From assembly GCF_000686045.1 (NCBI RefSeq), contig NZ_JMLV01000017.1:1-61329 (forward strand): a DNA stretch of 61,329 nt, read 5' to 3'. A program made the translations under genes and the position numbers. The DNA comes from Fodinicurvata fenggangensis DSM 21160 (GTDB taxonomy: Bacteria > Pseudomonadota > Alphaproteobacteria > Kiloniellales > DSM-21159). A model generated the notes under the pieces. That model was not told the DNA's origin and did no database searches. It saw only the letters and a program-made list of their open reading frames with translations. Positions 8,682 to 17,177 of the stretch are shown here, piece after piece; positions within the stretch are counted from its first letter, which is position 1, and the number at the start of each line of letters is the position of its first letter.

Positions 8682-10027
8682 ACGGCCACGGGCGCAGACG
8701 AGAGAACATCCGCGACCCGTGCCAGCGCCTGCTGCAGGTCGGCCCGCGTGGCTGGCGTCGTCAGGCTGAGCCGCAATCCCTGGGGCACGTCCCGACGGAC
8801 GGCAAAGGTGCGCGAGGCCACCACCTCGACGCGCTGGCGGTGGCAGAGCTCTGCCACGGCTTCGGCATCTCCGCTCACCGGCAGCCAAAGGTGCGGTGCC
8901 GGCGGTGCGCTTGGCGGGATTGGCAGGATACGGCGCGCCAACTTCCAGCGGGCCAGCATTTCGCCCTTCTGCCAATCCAGGCGCCGATAGACGGTCCCGT
9001 CCTCGATCCACTGACAAGCCAGTTCCAGGGCCAGCGGAGAGAGCAGCCAGGTGGTCGCGTGTGTTTCTTCCCTGAGCGGGGCTATCAGGTCCGAGGATCC
9101 TGCAATCATGCCGAAGCGCACGCCCGGGACAGCCGCCTTGGACAGGCTGCTGACCAGCAGCGCCTGCTCCGGCAACTGGCAAGACAGCGGCGGCAGGTCC
9201 GTCAGGGCGCCATAGACATCGTCTTCCACCAGCGTCAGGCCCTGCTGTCGAATCACCCCGGCCAGCGCGCGGCAGCGTTCGGGACCGGCCAGAGCCCCGG
9301 TTGGATTCTGCAGCAGGGGCACCAGAACCACCACACGGGCATCACTAGTCTCTGCCGCACGCGCCAATGCCTCGGGCTGGCAGCCCTCCGCATCCATGGC
9401 CACCGGTACAAGCCGCAGGTGAAGCTGCTTGGCCACCGCTTTCATCCCGGGAAAGGTCAATTCCTCGACCAGAACGGAATCACCCGGCCTGCAGATGGAC
9501 TGCAGGGCTGCTGCCAGCGCCTGCTGGGCGCCGGCACAGGGCACGATAGAGGCTGGCGAAACCTGAAACCCGCGCTGCGCAAGCCATTGCGAACCGGCCA
9601 CACCCGCTCGATCCAGCAAGCGCGGCTCGTGATATCCTTGCGCGGCCCCCAGTTTGCCCTGGGCGATCAGGGCCTGAAGCGTATCCTCCAGGTCGCGATT
9701 TCCAGGTTCGCGAGCCGGGACATTGGTTGAAAGGTCCAGGCTGTCCTGGCTGTCCGGCTCCTTCAGGCTGAACAGCGTCGCCTCGCGGCTTTCCGGTAGG
9801 ACATAGGTTCCGCGTCCCACCTCACCGCCAACTAGGTGCCGGCGCGCCGCCTCGCGATAGGCCTGGGTGACCGTGCTGAGATTGACGCCCAGTTTCCAGG
9901 CCAGGCCTCGCTGCGGCGGAAGGCGGTCACCGGGCCGCAGGTCGCCCTGGCTCACGGCATCCGCCAGGGCCTCGACGATGGCCAGGTACTTGACGCTGTT
10001 GCGTCCCTCAAGTGATGGCGTCCACAT
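8669..10027 (-). CDS. MocR-type (GntR-HTH plus aminotransferase-fold) transcriptional regulator
   Basis: A 452-residue regulator with an N-terminal GntR-type winged helix (about residues 10-75, with GDRLPPQRGLAWKLGVNLSTVTQAY) fused to an aminotransferase class I fold. The PLP lysine lies in SSLSKAAVPGVRFG. Such proteins sense PLP together with an amino-acid effector. I start it at ATG 10027, because a longer reading to 10267 runs through the divergent gene. It is divergent from a threonine dehydratase-like gene, and repeated sites lie between them. The probable target is that gene and itself. Confidence 0.88.
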   Translation of the reverse strand: MWTPSLEGRNSVKYLAIVEALADAVSQGDLRPGDRLPPQRGLAWKLGVNLSTVTQAYREAARRHLVGGEVGRGTYVLPESREATLFSLKEPDSQDSLDLSTNVPAREPGNRDLEDTLQALIAQGKLGAAQGYHEPRLLDRAGVAGSQWLAQRGFQVSPASIVPCAGAQQALAAALQSICRPGDSVLVEELTFPGMKAVAKQLHLRLVPVAMDAEGCQPEALARAAETSDARVVVLVPLLQNPTGALAGPERCRALAGVIRQQGLTLVEDDVYGALTDLPPLSCQLPEQALLVSSLSKAAVPGVRFGMIAGSSDLIAPLREETHATTWLLSPLALELACQWIEDGTVYRRLDWQKGEMLARWKLARRILPIPPSAPPAPHLWLPVSGDAEAVAELCHRQRVEVVASRTFAVRRDVPQGLRLSLTTPATRADLQQALARVADVLSSAPVAVQTF

Positions 10028-10063
10028 TGTAACCCATACAATATAAATGTTGACCCATACAAT
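10026..10063. promoter_or_regulatory. Candidate MocR operator: direct repeat ACCCATACAAT
   Basis: ACCCATACAAT occurs at 10032-10042 and again at 10053-10063, in the same orientation and exactly 21 bases apart, about two helical turns. The first copy also forms the right part of a perfect palindrome, ATTGTA-ACCCA-TACAAT (10026-10042), which overlaps the regulator's start codon. Direct repeats in this position are known for MocR regulators, so autoregulation and control of the divergent dehydratase are likely. Confidence 0.65.
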
Positions 10064-10115
10064 TAACCCTCGCACCCTGTCGGTCAAGATCAGCCAACAA
10101 ATAAAGGAACCCCAG

Positions 10116-11090
10116 ATGTTTTCCGCGGCCGACCTCGACAAAGCCCATGCAATCGTCCAGGACGCCATGCAGCCCACCCCGCAGATCACCTGGCCGCAGC
10201 TTTCCGCGCGCCTGGGCACGGAACTCTGGGTCAAGCACGAGAACCACACCCCCGTCGGAGCCTTCAAGATTCGAGGTGGCCTCGTCTACATGAAGAACCG
10301 CTGCGAGTCCGGCGAGCCACTGAAGGGCATCGTGAGCGCCACGCGCGGAAATCACGGCCAGAGCCTGGCCTTTGCAGGCAAGCAGCACGGCGTGCCCGTC
10401 ACCATCGTGGTGCCGGAAGGCAATTGCCCGGAAAAGAATGCCGCCATGCGTGCCCTGGGCGCGCGGCTGGTGGAGGGCGGCAAGGACTTCGATGAAGCGC
10501 GCGCCGCCGCTGCCGAGCTGTCCCAGAAGGAAGGCCTGGAAAGCGTGCCGGCCTTCCATCCGGATCTGGTTGCGGGTGTTGCCAGCTATGCAAAGGAATT
10601 CTTCACGGCCCACCCGGACCTGGACGTCGTCTATGCCCCCATCGGCATGGGTTCCGGGCTTTGCGGCATGATCCGCACACGCGACCTGCTGGGCCTGTCG
10701 ACAAAGGTTGTCGGCGTCGTCACCAAGGGGGCACCGGCCTATGCCCTGTCCTATGAGGCCGGAAAGATCATCTCCACGGACAAGGCCGAAACCATTGCCG
10801 ATGGCATGGCCTGTCGCCAGCCGATGCAGGAGGCGCTGGATATCGTCCGCGCCGGGGCGGATCACATGGTCAGCCTTGAGGAAGACGAGATCGCCGATGC
10901 CATCCGCGCCTACTACACCGACACGCACAACCTGGCGGAAGGTGCCGGCGCAGCCGCGTTGGCAGCCGCCCTGCAGGAACGCGACCAGCTTGCGGGCAAA
11001 AAAGTCGGGGTCGTGCTCTCGGGCGGCAACATCTCGCGGGACCTGATGCTGCGCCTGCTGTCCGAAGAACCCCAGGCCCGCGCAGCGTAA
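10116..11090 (+). CDS. Threonine/serine dehydratase-like PLP lyase
   Basis: A fold-type II PLP enzyme of 324 residues. The PLP lysine is in GAFKIRGG, the substrate loop is SATRGNHGQSLA, and the phosphate-binding glycine segment is GMGSGLCG. The family removes ammonia from threonine, serine or hydroxyaspartate. It is short, with no C-terminal ACT-like domain, so it resembles the catabolic rather than the isoleucine-regulated form. ATG 10116 follows AAGGA with 8 bases spacing. An EutB-type role in ectoine breakdown is an alternative, but no other ectoine genes are present. Confidence 0.8.
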   Translation: MFSAADLDKAHAIVQDAMQPTPQITWPQLSARLGTELWVKHENHTPVGAFKIRGGLVYMKNRCESGEPLKGIVSATRGNHGQSLAFAGKQHGVPVTIVVPEGNCPEKNAAMRALGARLVEGGKDFDEARAAAAELSQKEGLESVPAFHPDLVAGVASYAKEFFTAHPDLDVVYAPIGMGSGLCGMIRTRDLLGLSTKVVGVVTKGAPAYALSYEAGKIISTDKAETIADGMACRQPMQEALDIVRAGADHMVSLEEDEIADAIRAYYTDTHNLAEGAGAAALAAALQERDQLAGKKVGVVLSGGNISRDLMLRLLSEEPQARAA

Positions 11091-11113
11091 GGACCTTGGC
11101 CCGCGCAGCGTAA
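11075..11113. repeat. Tandem duplication spanning the dehydratase stop codon
   Basis: GGCCCGCGCAGCGTAA is present at 11075-11090 and again at 11098-11113, separated by GGACCTT. The first copy contains the stop codon of the dehydratase gene. It looks like a recent local slippage duplication with no effect on the protein. Confidence 0.85.
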
Positions 11114-11312
11114 TGCCGGGACCGGGATCCTTTGCGTCCCACCCCTGACAGAGGCATACTCTCCGGGTCTTTCTTGTCAGGATGATCCGGATGATTGCCT
11201 GCAACAGCCCGCGCACACGCCTTTCGGAACTGCTGATTCTCTGCGCTCGGATCGATTACAACCCTTGAGTCCCCGTGTTCCTTCCCTGCCCATTTACCGA
11301 AGGACCGGACTC

Positions 11313-12698
11313 ATGAACGAAAATCTCAATCGCAACTCGACCGCTCGCTGGCGTGACCTGGACGTCCGGCACCACCTGAATCCCTTTTCCGACTACAAGA
11401 CACTGAAGGCCCGCGACGGGGGCAGCCGCATCATCGTGCGCGGTGAAGGTGTCTACCTGTACGATTCCGACGGGCAGCAGATCCTGGACGGGATGGCCGG
11501 ACTCTGGTGCGTGAATGTCGGCTACGGCCGCGAGGAACTGGCGCGCAGTGCCTATGAGCAGATGCTGGAACTGCCCTACTACAACAGCTTCTTCAAGACG
11601 ACGACGCCGCCCACGGTGGAACTGGCCGAAAAGCTGGCCGAGCTGGCGCCCGGCGATCTCAATTACGTCTTCTATGGCTCCTCTGGCTCGGAATCCAACG
11701 ACACGGTGGTGCGCATGACGCGTTTCTACTGGCACAAGGCCGGCAAGCCGGAGAAACGCAACTTCATCAGCCGCACCCATGCCTATCACGGCAGCACCAT
11801 GGCCTCGGCCTCGCTGGGCGGCATGAAACCCATGCAGGAAGTCTATGGCCTGCCGCTTGAAGGCTTCCACCATGTCATGCCCCCCTACTGGTACGACTTC
11901 GGGGGTGATCTGTCCCCTGAGGAGTTCGGACTGCAGGCTGCCCGCGCCATTGAGGAGAAGATACTGGAACTGGGCCCCGAAACCGTGGGTGCCTTCATCG
12001 GCGAGCCGATCATGGGGGCCGGCGGCGTCCTCATCCCGCCCAAAAGCTATTGGCCGGAAGTCCAGCGCATCTGCCGCAAGTATGACGTCCTGCTGGTTGC
12101 CGACGAGGTGATCTGCGGCTTCGGGCGGACAGGCGAAATGTTCGGCAGCCAGCTCTACGGCATAGAACCCGACATGATTACATTGGCCAAGGGCATAACC
12201 TCGGGTTACCTGCCGCTGTCAGCCGTGATGGTCAACGAACGCATTGCCGCAAAGCTGAGAGAGGAGGGTGGAGAGTTCACCCACGGTTACACCTACTCCG
12301 GCCATCCGGTCCCCTGTGCCGTCGCCCTGGCCAACATTGCCCTGCTTGAAGACGAGGACCTGGTCCGTCGCACCCGTGAGGTGACCGGACCGCACCTCAG
12401 GGCGCGCCTGAACGAGCTTGTGGATCATCCGCTGGTCGGCGAAGTGCGCAGCGAAGGCTTGATAGCGGCGGTGGAACTTGTTCGAGACAAGCAGGCGCGA
12501 AGCCGCTGGGACGACAAGTTTACGGCTGGCCAGACCTGCCGCGACCATTGCATTGCCAACAACATTGTCCTCAGGGCCGTACGCGATTCCATGGTCCTAA
12601 GCCCGCCCCTGACCATCGAGACGGCCCAGATCGACACACTGGTGGACGGCTTGCGCGTCAGCCTGGATCGCACCGCAGAGGACATGGCCCGCGGATAG
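11313..12698 (+). CDS. Class III aminotransferase, putrescine/polyamine:pyruvate type
   Basis: A 461-residue PLP aminotransferase resembling SpuC-type putrescine:pyruvate enzymes and other omega-amine transaminases. It shows ILDGMAGLWCVNVGYGR, FYGSSGSESNDT, the VLLVADEVICGFGR segment, and the PLP lysine in TLAKGITSGYLP. ATG 11313 follows AAGGA at 11300-11304. It lies alone, about 220 bases after the dehydratase. Within this region it offers a transamination route for diamines parallel to the gamma-glutamyl route. The precise amine cannot be told from sequence. Confidence 0.82.
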   Translation: MNENLNRNSTARWRDLDVRHHLNPFSDYKTLKARDGGSRIIVRGEGVYLYDSDGQQILDGMAGLWCVNVGYGREELARSAYEQMLELPYYNSFFKTTTPPTVELAEKLAELAPGDLNYVFYGSSGSESNDTVVRMTRFYWHKAGKPEKRNFISRTHAYHGSTMASASLGGMKPMQEVYGLPLEGFHHVMPPYWYDFGGDLSPEEFGLQAARAIEEKILELGPETVGAFIGEPIMGAGGVLIPPKSYWPEVQRICRKYDVLLVADEVICGFGRTGEMFGSQLYGIEPDMITLAKGITSGYLPLSAVMVNERIAAKLREEGGEFTHGYTYSGHPVPCAVALANIALLEDEDLVRRTREVTGPHLRARLNELVDHPLVGEVRSEGLIAAVELVRDKQARSRWDDKFTAGQTCRDHCIANNIVLRAVRDSMVLSPPLTIETAQIDTLVDGLRVSLDRTAEDMARG

Positions 12699-12723
12699 AT
12701 AGAAGCCGGTTTGTGAACTCCGG

Positions 12724-13152
12724 CTACTGCAGGGTGGGTTCCTCTTCGGAGTGCGACTCCTGAAGATCCTCCGGGGGATTCTGGCAGGGACTGGCCTGGT
12801 GCTGGACAATCTTCCAGCCCTCGTCTTCCTCGGCAAAGATATTGGCTGCCACCAGCACCATGTTCTCGATGACCTCGTAACAGGTCACGACAGCCAGGTT
12901 TCCGTAGAACTGGACATCCGCCTTGCAGCAGGTCACATCCGGCGACTTTCCGCCTTCCAGGATCGCCTCCCAACTGGCCAGAACATCGTGACGTCCCCGC
13001 AGCTGGTCCCATCCAGGGTGTATGCAGGTCACCGGATTTTGACTGGACCAGAGATCCGCCATCGCCATCAGGTCGCGATTGTTGAAGGCCAGGTAGAAGG
13101 CCTCGTTGGCAAAAAGCACGGCTTCACGACGATGCGGCATCAGGCAGTACAT
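12724..13152 (-). CDS. NTF2-like (SnoaL/DUF4440 type) small protein
   Basis: A 142-residue protein with the cone-shaped NTF2-like fold expected from its pattern: an N-terminal helix (FANEAFYLAFNNRDLMAMADLW), a strand with TCIHPGWDQLRGRHDVLASW, and later strands ending in EDEGWKIVQHQASP. Members are enzymes or binding proteins of varied function, often hypothetical. An internal ATG at 13140 gives a 138-residue alternative. It converges on the aminotransferase gene. No specific function can be assigned. Confidence 0.75.
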   Translation of the reverse strand: MYCLMPHRREAVLFANEAFYLAFNNRDLMAMADLWSSQNPVTCIHPGWDQLRGRHDVLASWEAILEGGKSPDVTCCKADVQFYGNLAVVTCYEVIENMVLVAANIFAEEDEGWKIVQHQASPCQNPPEDLQESHSEEEPTLQ

Positions 13153-13305
13153 CCCTTCTCCTGAGAAAGTCCTGCACTATCACGCAAGTAGGCGCGACAC
13201 TCAACCGGGAAGCCCTGCGCGCCTGGCTGTGTTGTTGCAGGCCGTGCCAGCGGCTGCTAGAGGAAGTGTACTGCGCGACCTCCTTCTCATATCCGGAAAC
13301 CTGCC

Positions 13306-13893
13306 TTGAAGCCGCTACGACAGCTTTACGACTGGACCTTGCGCCTATCCGCGCGTCGGGACGCAATGGTCGTGCTGTTCCTTGTGGCCTTCGTCGAGGC
13401 TTCGGTCTTTCCCATTCCCCCCGATGTCCTGATCCTGCCCATGATCCTGGCCTGCCGCAGTCGCGCCTGGGCTGTGGCAGCCGTGGCGACCATTGGCTCG
13501 GTCCTGGGCGGGATTGCAGGCTATGCAATAGGCGCTCTGCTGTTCGAAAGTCTGGGCGAACCGATTCTGGCCTTCTATGGCTATCTGGAAGACTTCGGGG
13601 ATTTTGCTGCCGCCTACAACGAATGGGGCGCCTGGATCGTCGCCGGCGCCGGCTTCACGCCCTTTCCCTACAAGGTCATCACCATAGCCAGCGGCGTTAC
13701 CGGTCTCGATCCCGCAGTCTTCATGACGGCCTCCACAGTTTCGCGCGGCGCACGCTTCTTCCTGCTGGCCGCCCTGCTCTGGTACTTTGGTGCGCCGATC
13801 CGCACCTTCGTGGAAAAATACCTGCCCCAGTTAGCGGCTCTCTTCTTCATACTGTTGTTCGGCGGTTTCGTGGCTGTACGCTACCTCTTCTGA
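13306..13893 (+). CDS. YqaA/DedA-family inner-membrane protein
   Basis: A 195-residue membrane protein with about four or five hydrophobic segments, including VVLFLVAFVEASVFPIPPDV and VATIGSVLGGIAGYAIGALL. The FPIPPDV and FTPFPYKVITIASG segments are typical of the YqaA branch of the SNARE-associated/DedA family, whose members are linked to lipid transport across the membrane. It starts at TTG 13306 because no in-frame ATG lies near. The following dsbB and coq7 genes are in the same direction and closely spaced, so the three may form one operon. Confidence 0.82.
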   Translation: MKPLRQLYDWTLRLSARRDAMVVLFLVAFVEASVFPIPPDVLILPMILACRSRAWAVAAVATIGSVLGGIAGYAIGALLFESLGEPILAFYGYLEDFGDFAAAYNEWGAWIVAGAGFTPFPYKVITIASGVTGLDPAVFMTASTVSRGARFFLLAALLWYFGAPIRTFVEKYLPQLAALFFILLFGGFVAVRYLF

Positions 13894-13921
13894 ATTTTCA
13901 TCGAGGACCCGTCTCTGTCCC

Positions 13922-14425
13922 ATGTCCAGTTCTCCGCTCCTTAGCAACGCACGCCTGCCGGCCCTGATCGTGGCGCTGGGCAGCGCTCTTGCCCTGGCCG
14001 CCGCCCTGACGTTCCAGTACGGCTTCGGTTACCTGCCCTGTTCACTCTGCCACGACCAGCGCTATGCCCACCTGGCCGCTCTTGTCCTGGCCGTGACAGC
14101 ATTGGCCGTGCCAAAGCGGGTCGGGCGGCCCATGCTGTTCCTGTCCGGCCTCGCCCTGTTGGCGGGGGCGGGCCTGGCCGGCTATCATGTGGGTATCGAG
14201 CAGGACTGGTGGCAGGGCCCCAGCGGTTGCACGACGGCGGCCCTGGATTCGGCCAGGAGCACCGAGGAGATCCGGGACGCCCTGCTGGCCACGCCGGTCG
14301 TGCGCTGTGACGAAGTGGCCTGGTCCCTGTTCGGTCTCTCGATGGCGGGATATAATTTCCTGCTGTCGCTGGGACTGGCGGCTGTTGCCCTGATCGGGCC
14401 GCGCCTTGCGAAGAGGAACGCGTAA
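13922..14425 (+). CDS. dsbB: Disulfide bond formation protein B
   Basis: An inner-membrane quinone reductase that reoxidises DsbA. The 167 residues contain four membrane segments. The first cysteine pair is visible in LPCSLCHDQRY; a second periplasmic pair is formed by the cysteines in SGCTTA and VVRCDE. It lies 28 bases after the YqaA gene and directly abuts coq7 with no gap. Linkage to a quinone-synthesis gene makes sense, because DsbB passes electrons to ubiquinone. Confidence 0.93.
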   Translation: MSSSPLLSNARLPALIVALGSALALAAALTFQYGFGYLPCSLCHDQRYAHLAALVLAVTALAVPKRVGRPMLFLSGLALLAGAGLAGYHVGIEQDWWQGPSGCTTAALDSARSTEEIRDALLATPVVRCDEVAWSLFGLSMAGYNFLLSLGLAAVALIGPRLAKRNA

Positions 14426-14998
14426 ATGAGCGAAGCCGAATCCAAACCACGCCGACGCGCCCCCCTGCCAGGCGATCCGACCCGTCGGCAACGGCTGGAA
14501 AGCATGCTGCGCGTCAATCACGCCGGAGAATACGGCGCACGGCGCATTTACGAGGGCCAACTGGCCGTGCTTTCGAAGTCGTCCAGTGCGCCGGTGATCC
14601 GCCACATGTGGGAGCAGGAGGCCGAGCACCTGCAGACCTTCGAACAGATGCTTCCGGAGCGCCGCGTGCGTCCCACCCTGCTGCAACCGGTCTGGCACAT
14701 GGCCGGCTACGCCCTGGGGGCCGCAACCGCCATGATGGGCGAGAAGGCCGCAATGGCCTGCACCGTGGCTGTCGAAGAGGTCATCGACCAGCACTACGCC
14801 GAGCAATCCGAGGATCTGGCCGATGAACCGCAGGAAAAGGATCTGCGCAAGACCATAGAGAAGTTCCGCGCCGAGGAACTGGAGCACCGGGACATCGGGC
14901 TGGAACACGAGGCCGAGCAAGCGACGGGCTATGAGGCCCTGAGCGCTGCGATCAAGACAGGCTCGCGCCTGGCGATCTGGCTCAGCAAGCGGTTCTGA
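14426..14998 (+). CDS. coq7: Demethoxyubiquinone hydroxylase
   Basis: A di-iron monooxygenase of ubiquinone synthesis that hydroxylates demethoxyubiquinone. The 190-residue protein shows the family's iron ligands in HAGEYGA, EQEAEHLQ and EELEHRDIG. Coq7 is the form common in alphaproteobacteria and mitochondria, in place of UbiF. Its ATG directly follows the dsbB stop codon, so translation is probably coupled. Confidence 0.95.
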   Translation: MSEAESKPRRRAPLPGDPTRRQRLESMLRVNHAGEYGARRIYEGQLAVLSKSSSAPVIRHMWEQEAEHLQTFEQMLPERRVRPTLLQPVWHMAGYALGAATAMMGEKAAMACTVAVEEVIDQHYAEQSEDLADEPQEKDLRKTIEKFRAEELEHRDIGLEHEAEQATGYEALSAAIKTGSRLAIWLSKRF

Positions 14999-15010
14999 TC
15001 GAACCGGACT

Positions 15011-15568
15011 TCAGGCTTCCAGTTCGCTGTCCCAGTAAAGGAAGTCGTTCCAGCTTTCGTGCAAAAAGTTCGGCGGGAAGGCGCGGCCATGCTGCTGCAG
15101 GGTACGTGTGGTCGGCGGCTCGGGCTCGTTGAGCGGCAGCATACCGCAATCCCGCGGCATGCGATTGCCCTTGATCAGGTTACAGCTCTGGCACGCCGTC
15201 ACCACGTTGTGCCAAGTCGTACGGCCGCCGCGCGAGCGCGGGGTGACGTGATCGAAGGTCAGGTCCTCGGCCGGCAATCGATCGCCACAATACTGGCATT
15301 CGAATCGATCGCGCAGGAACACGTTGAAGCGCGTGAAGGCCGGCCGCCGGTCCAGGTGCACATATTCCTTCAGTGCAATGACACTGGGCAGGCGCATGCT
15401 GCAGGACGGCGAGGAAACCTGATGCTCATACTCGGAGAGGACATTCACGCGATCAAGGAAAACCGCCTTGATGCTGTCCTGCCAGGACCAGATGGACAGC
15501 GGAAAGTAACTCAGCGGACGGAAGTCCGCGTTCAAAACCAACGATGGGTAACCTTGGGCCGAAGCCAC
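15011..15568 (-). CDS. HNH endonuclease-family protein
   Basis: A 185-residue protein with an HNH/zinc-finger core: a CQYCG pair, LTFDHVTPRSRGG with the catalytic histidine, then WHNVVTACQSCN. The N-terminal part (SLVLNADFRPLSYFPLSIW) is typical of a widespread single-copy alphaproteobacterial HNH protein of unknown task. It may act in DNA repair or nucleic-acid processing; it does not look like a homing or restriction enzyme. It converges on coq7. Confidence 0.88.
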   Translation of the reverse strand: MASAQGYPSLVLNADFRPLSYFPLSIWSWQDSIKAVFLDRVNVLSEYEHQVSSPSCSMRLPSVIALKEYVHLDRRPAFTRFNVFLRDRFECQYCGDRLPAEDLTFDHVTPRSRGGRTTWHNVVTACQSCNLIKGNRMPRDCGMLPLNEPEPPTTRTLQQHGRAFPPNFLHESWNDFLYWDSELEA

Positions 15569-15600
15569 GCTCCCACTCCCGCCTGTTCAGACACAGTCAA

Positions 15601-15617
15601 TCGGGACCTTGTCCCGA
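15601..15617. promoter_or_regulatory. Hairpin upstream of the HNH gene
   Basis: TCGGGAC-CTT-GTCCCGA is a perfect 7-bp inverted repeat centred about 40 bases upstream of the HNH start codon. It could be an operator or a 5' leader hairpin in the HNH transcript. No regulator can be named. Confidence 0.4.
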
Positions 15618-15644
15618 ATGTCATGTTCCTACATAGCGGGATTT

Positions 15645-15676
15645 GAGAAAAGCCACAAGATATTGTGGCTTTTCTC
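15645..15676 (-). terminator. Strong hairpin terminator after the esterase gene
   Basis: GAGAAAAGCCACAA and TTGTGGCTTTTCTC form a perfect 14-bp stem with a 4-base loop. Read on the minus strand it ends in a T-rich tract, 57 bases after the esterase stop codon. The stem is symmetrical, so it could act in both directions and insulate the HNH promoter. Confidence 0.8.
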
Positions 15677-15732
15677 ATGCAAAACTTCATCGATCTGTCA
15701 CATCTAGAATACGGCCCTGTGATAGGGTCGTT

Positions 15733-16431
15733 TCAGCCCTCCTCAGGATCCCCGGCTATATCCTCAGGATTCTTGTCATAGACGACCTGAAGGAAGCCGG
15801 CCGCCATGACCAGGCCGTCCTGGTCGATGCCATGCTCCAGCTCGGGACGCGCATGGGTCTGCACCGGCACACCACAGGCACTCAGGGTCTTTTCCGCGGC
15901 GGCCATGCACTCGAAGGGCACCACGGGATCCTCCTCGCCGTGAATCAGCATCACGGGTGGATGGCTCTTGATCTCTTCCTCCATGCGCCCATTGTCGATC
16001 AGCAGGCCCGAGAAACCTATGATCCCGGCACAGGCATTGGGACGGCGCAGGCAGGTATAGAGCGCCATCATCGTCCCCTGGCTGAAACCGACCACCACCA
16101 GGTCCTTCTCTTCCAGGCCGTGGCGTTCCAGTTCCTGGTCGATGAAGGCATCGAGCGAAGCGCGTGCAGCCTCCGCACCCTGATGCAGGGACTGGGGTTC
16201 GCGTTCCTGCAGGCTGAACCACTGATACCCGTTCGGGGCCATGTCACAGGCCTCGGATGCATTCGGCGCCACGAAGGCCGCCTCAGGCAGGATCTGGCCG
16301 AACAGGGGGGCCAGCGCGATCAGGTCGTTTCCATCGGCCCCCAGCCCGTGCAGCAGGATAACGAGTTTTTCGGCCGCGCCGCCATTGGCGGGTTCGCTGC
16401 GCGGACCATCAAGGGGGGTAACTGAAGACAT
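15733..16431 (-). CDS. Alpha/beta-hydrolase, carboxylesterase/lysophospholipase family
   Basis: A 232-residue serine hydrolase. It shows the oxyanion segment LLHGLGADGNDL, the nucleophile elbow GFSQGTMM, and a late HGEEDPVVPFE segment that carries the catalytic acid. The family hydrolyses short-chain carboxylic esters or lysophospholipids. ATG 16431 is preferred; the reading to 16491 adds 20 residues unlike the family. A strong terminator follows it. The natural substrate is unknown. Confidence 0.88.
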   Translation of the reverse strand: MSSVTPLDGPRSEPANGGAAEKLVILLHGLGADGNDLIALAPLFGQILPEAAFVAPNASEACDMAPNGYQWFSLQEREPQSLHQGAEAARASLDAFIDQELERHGLEEKDLVVVGFSQGTMMALYTCLRRPNACAGIIGFSGLLIDNGRMEEEIKSHPPVMLIHGEEDPVVPFECMAAAEKTLSACGVPVQTHARPELEHGIDQDGLVMAAGFLQVVYDKNPEDIAGDPEEG

Positions 16432-16490
16432 CGGGAATACTCCGGGGTTTGTGTAAGCTGTCGCGGCAGCTGTGCTGCCACACGGGCCCA

Positions 16491-17147
16491 TCAGGGCAGG
16501 CCGTCCGAACGGCCCGCTGCCTGGCCGTCAAACTGACGGTAATGCCAGAGCAGCCGAGCCCCTGCGGCACGATAGGGACGCCAGTCCTCGGCCAGCGCCC
16601 GCATCTGCCGCACCGTCGGTCTTTCAGGCAGCTGTTTCAAGCGTTCCATTCCGATCATCAGGCCTACATCATCGGCGGGCCAGACGTCAGGCCGCCCATG
16701 GGAAAACAACAGGTAGACCTCGGCCGACCAGCGCCCAAGCCCCTTGACCCGGGTTATGTGCGCCACCGCCGCCTCGTCCTCAAGCGCCTCGAGAGCGGGC
16801 AGGTCAAGTTCCCCCTGGTCCATCAACCGGGCGAGGGAACGGGCATAGTCCTGTTTCTGGCGGGACAATCCGGCGGTGCGCAAGTCGTCGTCGCTGAGCG
16901 CCAGCAGCCGTTCAGGCTCAAGCGGCTGGCAGGTTGCTTCCAGGCGCCCCCAAATCGATGCAGCCGCGGCCAGGGAAACCTGCTGAGCCACGATGATGCG
17001 CAACAGGGTCGCAAACCCGGGCGGGCGATAACGCAGGGGCGGCAAGCCGGCCTGTTCCAGCCCACGGGCCACGTCCGTATCCGTCTCGGCCAGGCGCTGC
17101 AGGGCCAGAGCCAGCGAGGATTCGTCCTCGATCTTCATCTCCGTCAT
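16491..17147 (-). CDS. DNA-3-methyladenine glycosylase II (AlkA-like, short form)
   Basis: A base-excision repair glycosylase of the helix-hairpin-helix superfamily. The HhH is in TRVKGLGRWSAEVYLLF and the catalytic aspartate in PADDVGL. At 218 residues it lacks the N-terminal domain of E. coli AlkA (282 residues) and matches the short bacterial form. A longer open reading frame to 18008 is excluded, because it lies antisense to the glutamyl-Q synthetase gene. It is divergent from that gene with about 30 bases between starts. Confidence 0.88.
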   Translation of the reverse strand: MTEMKIEDESSLALALQRLAETDTDVARGLEQAGLPPLRYRPPGFATLLRIIVAQQVSLAAAASIWGRLEATCQPLEPERLLALSDDDLRTAGLSRQKQDYARSLARLMDQGELDLPALEALEDEAAVAHITRVKGLGRWSAEVYLLFSHGRPDVWPADDVGLMIGMERLKQLPERPTVRQMRALAEDWRPYRAAGARLLWHYRQFDGQAAGRSDGLP

Positions 17148-17177
17148 GCGGCTGGACTCTATACCCCTGCGGAGGCT

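Noticed and set aside
10028-10267. N-terminal extension of the MocR regulator
   Set aside because: It would run through the divergent dehydratase start and the operator repeats; the winged-helix domain begins just after ATG 10027.
16449-17177. N-terminal extension of the glutamyl-Q synthetase frame
   Set aside because: It is antisense to the AlkA-like gene and carries no synthetase sequence.
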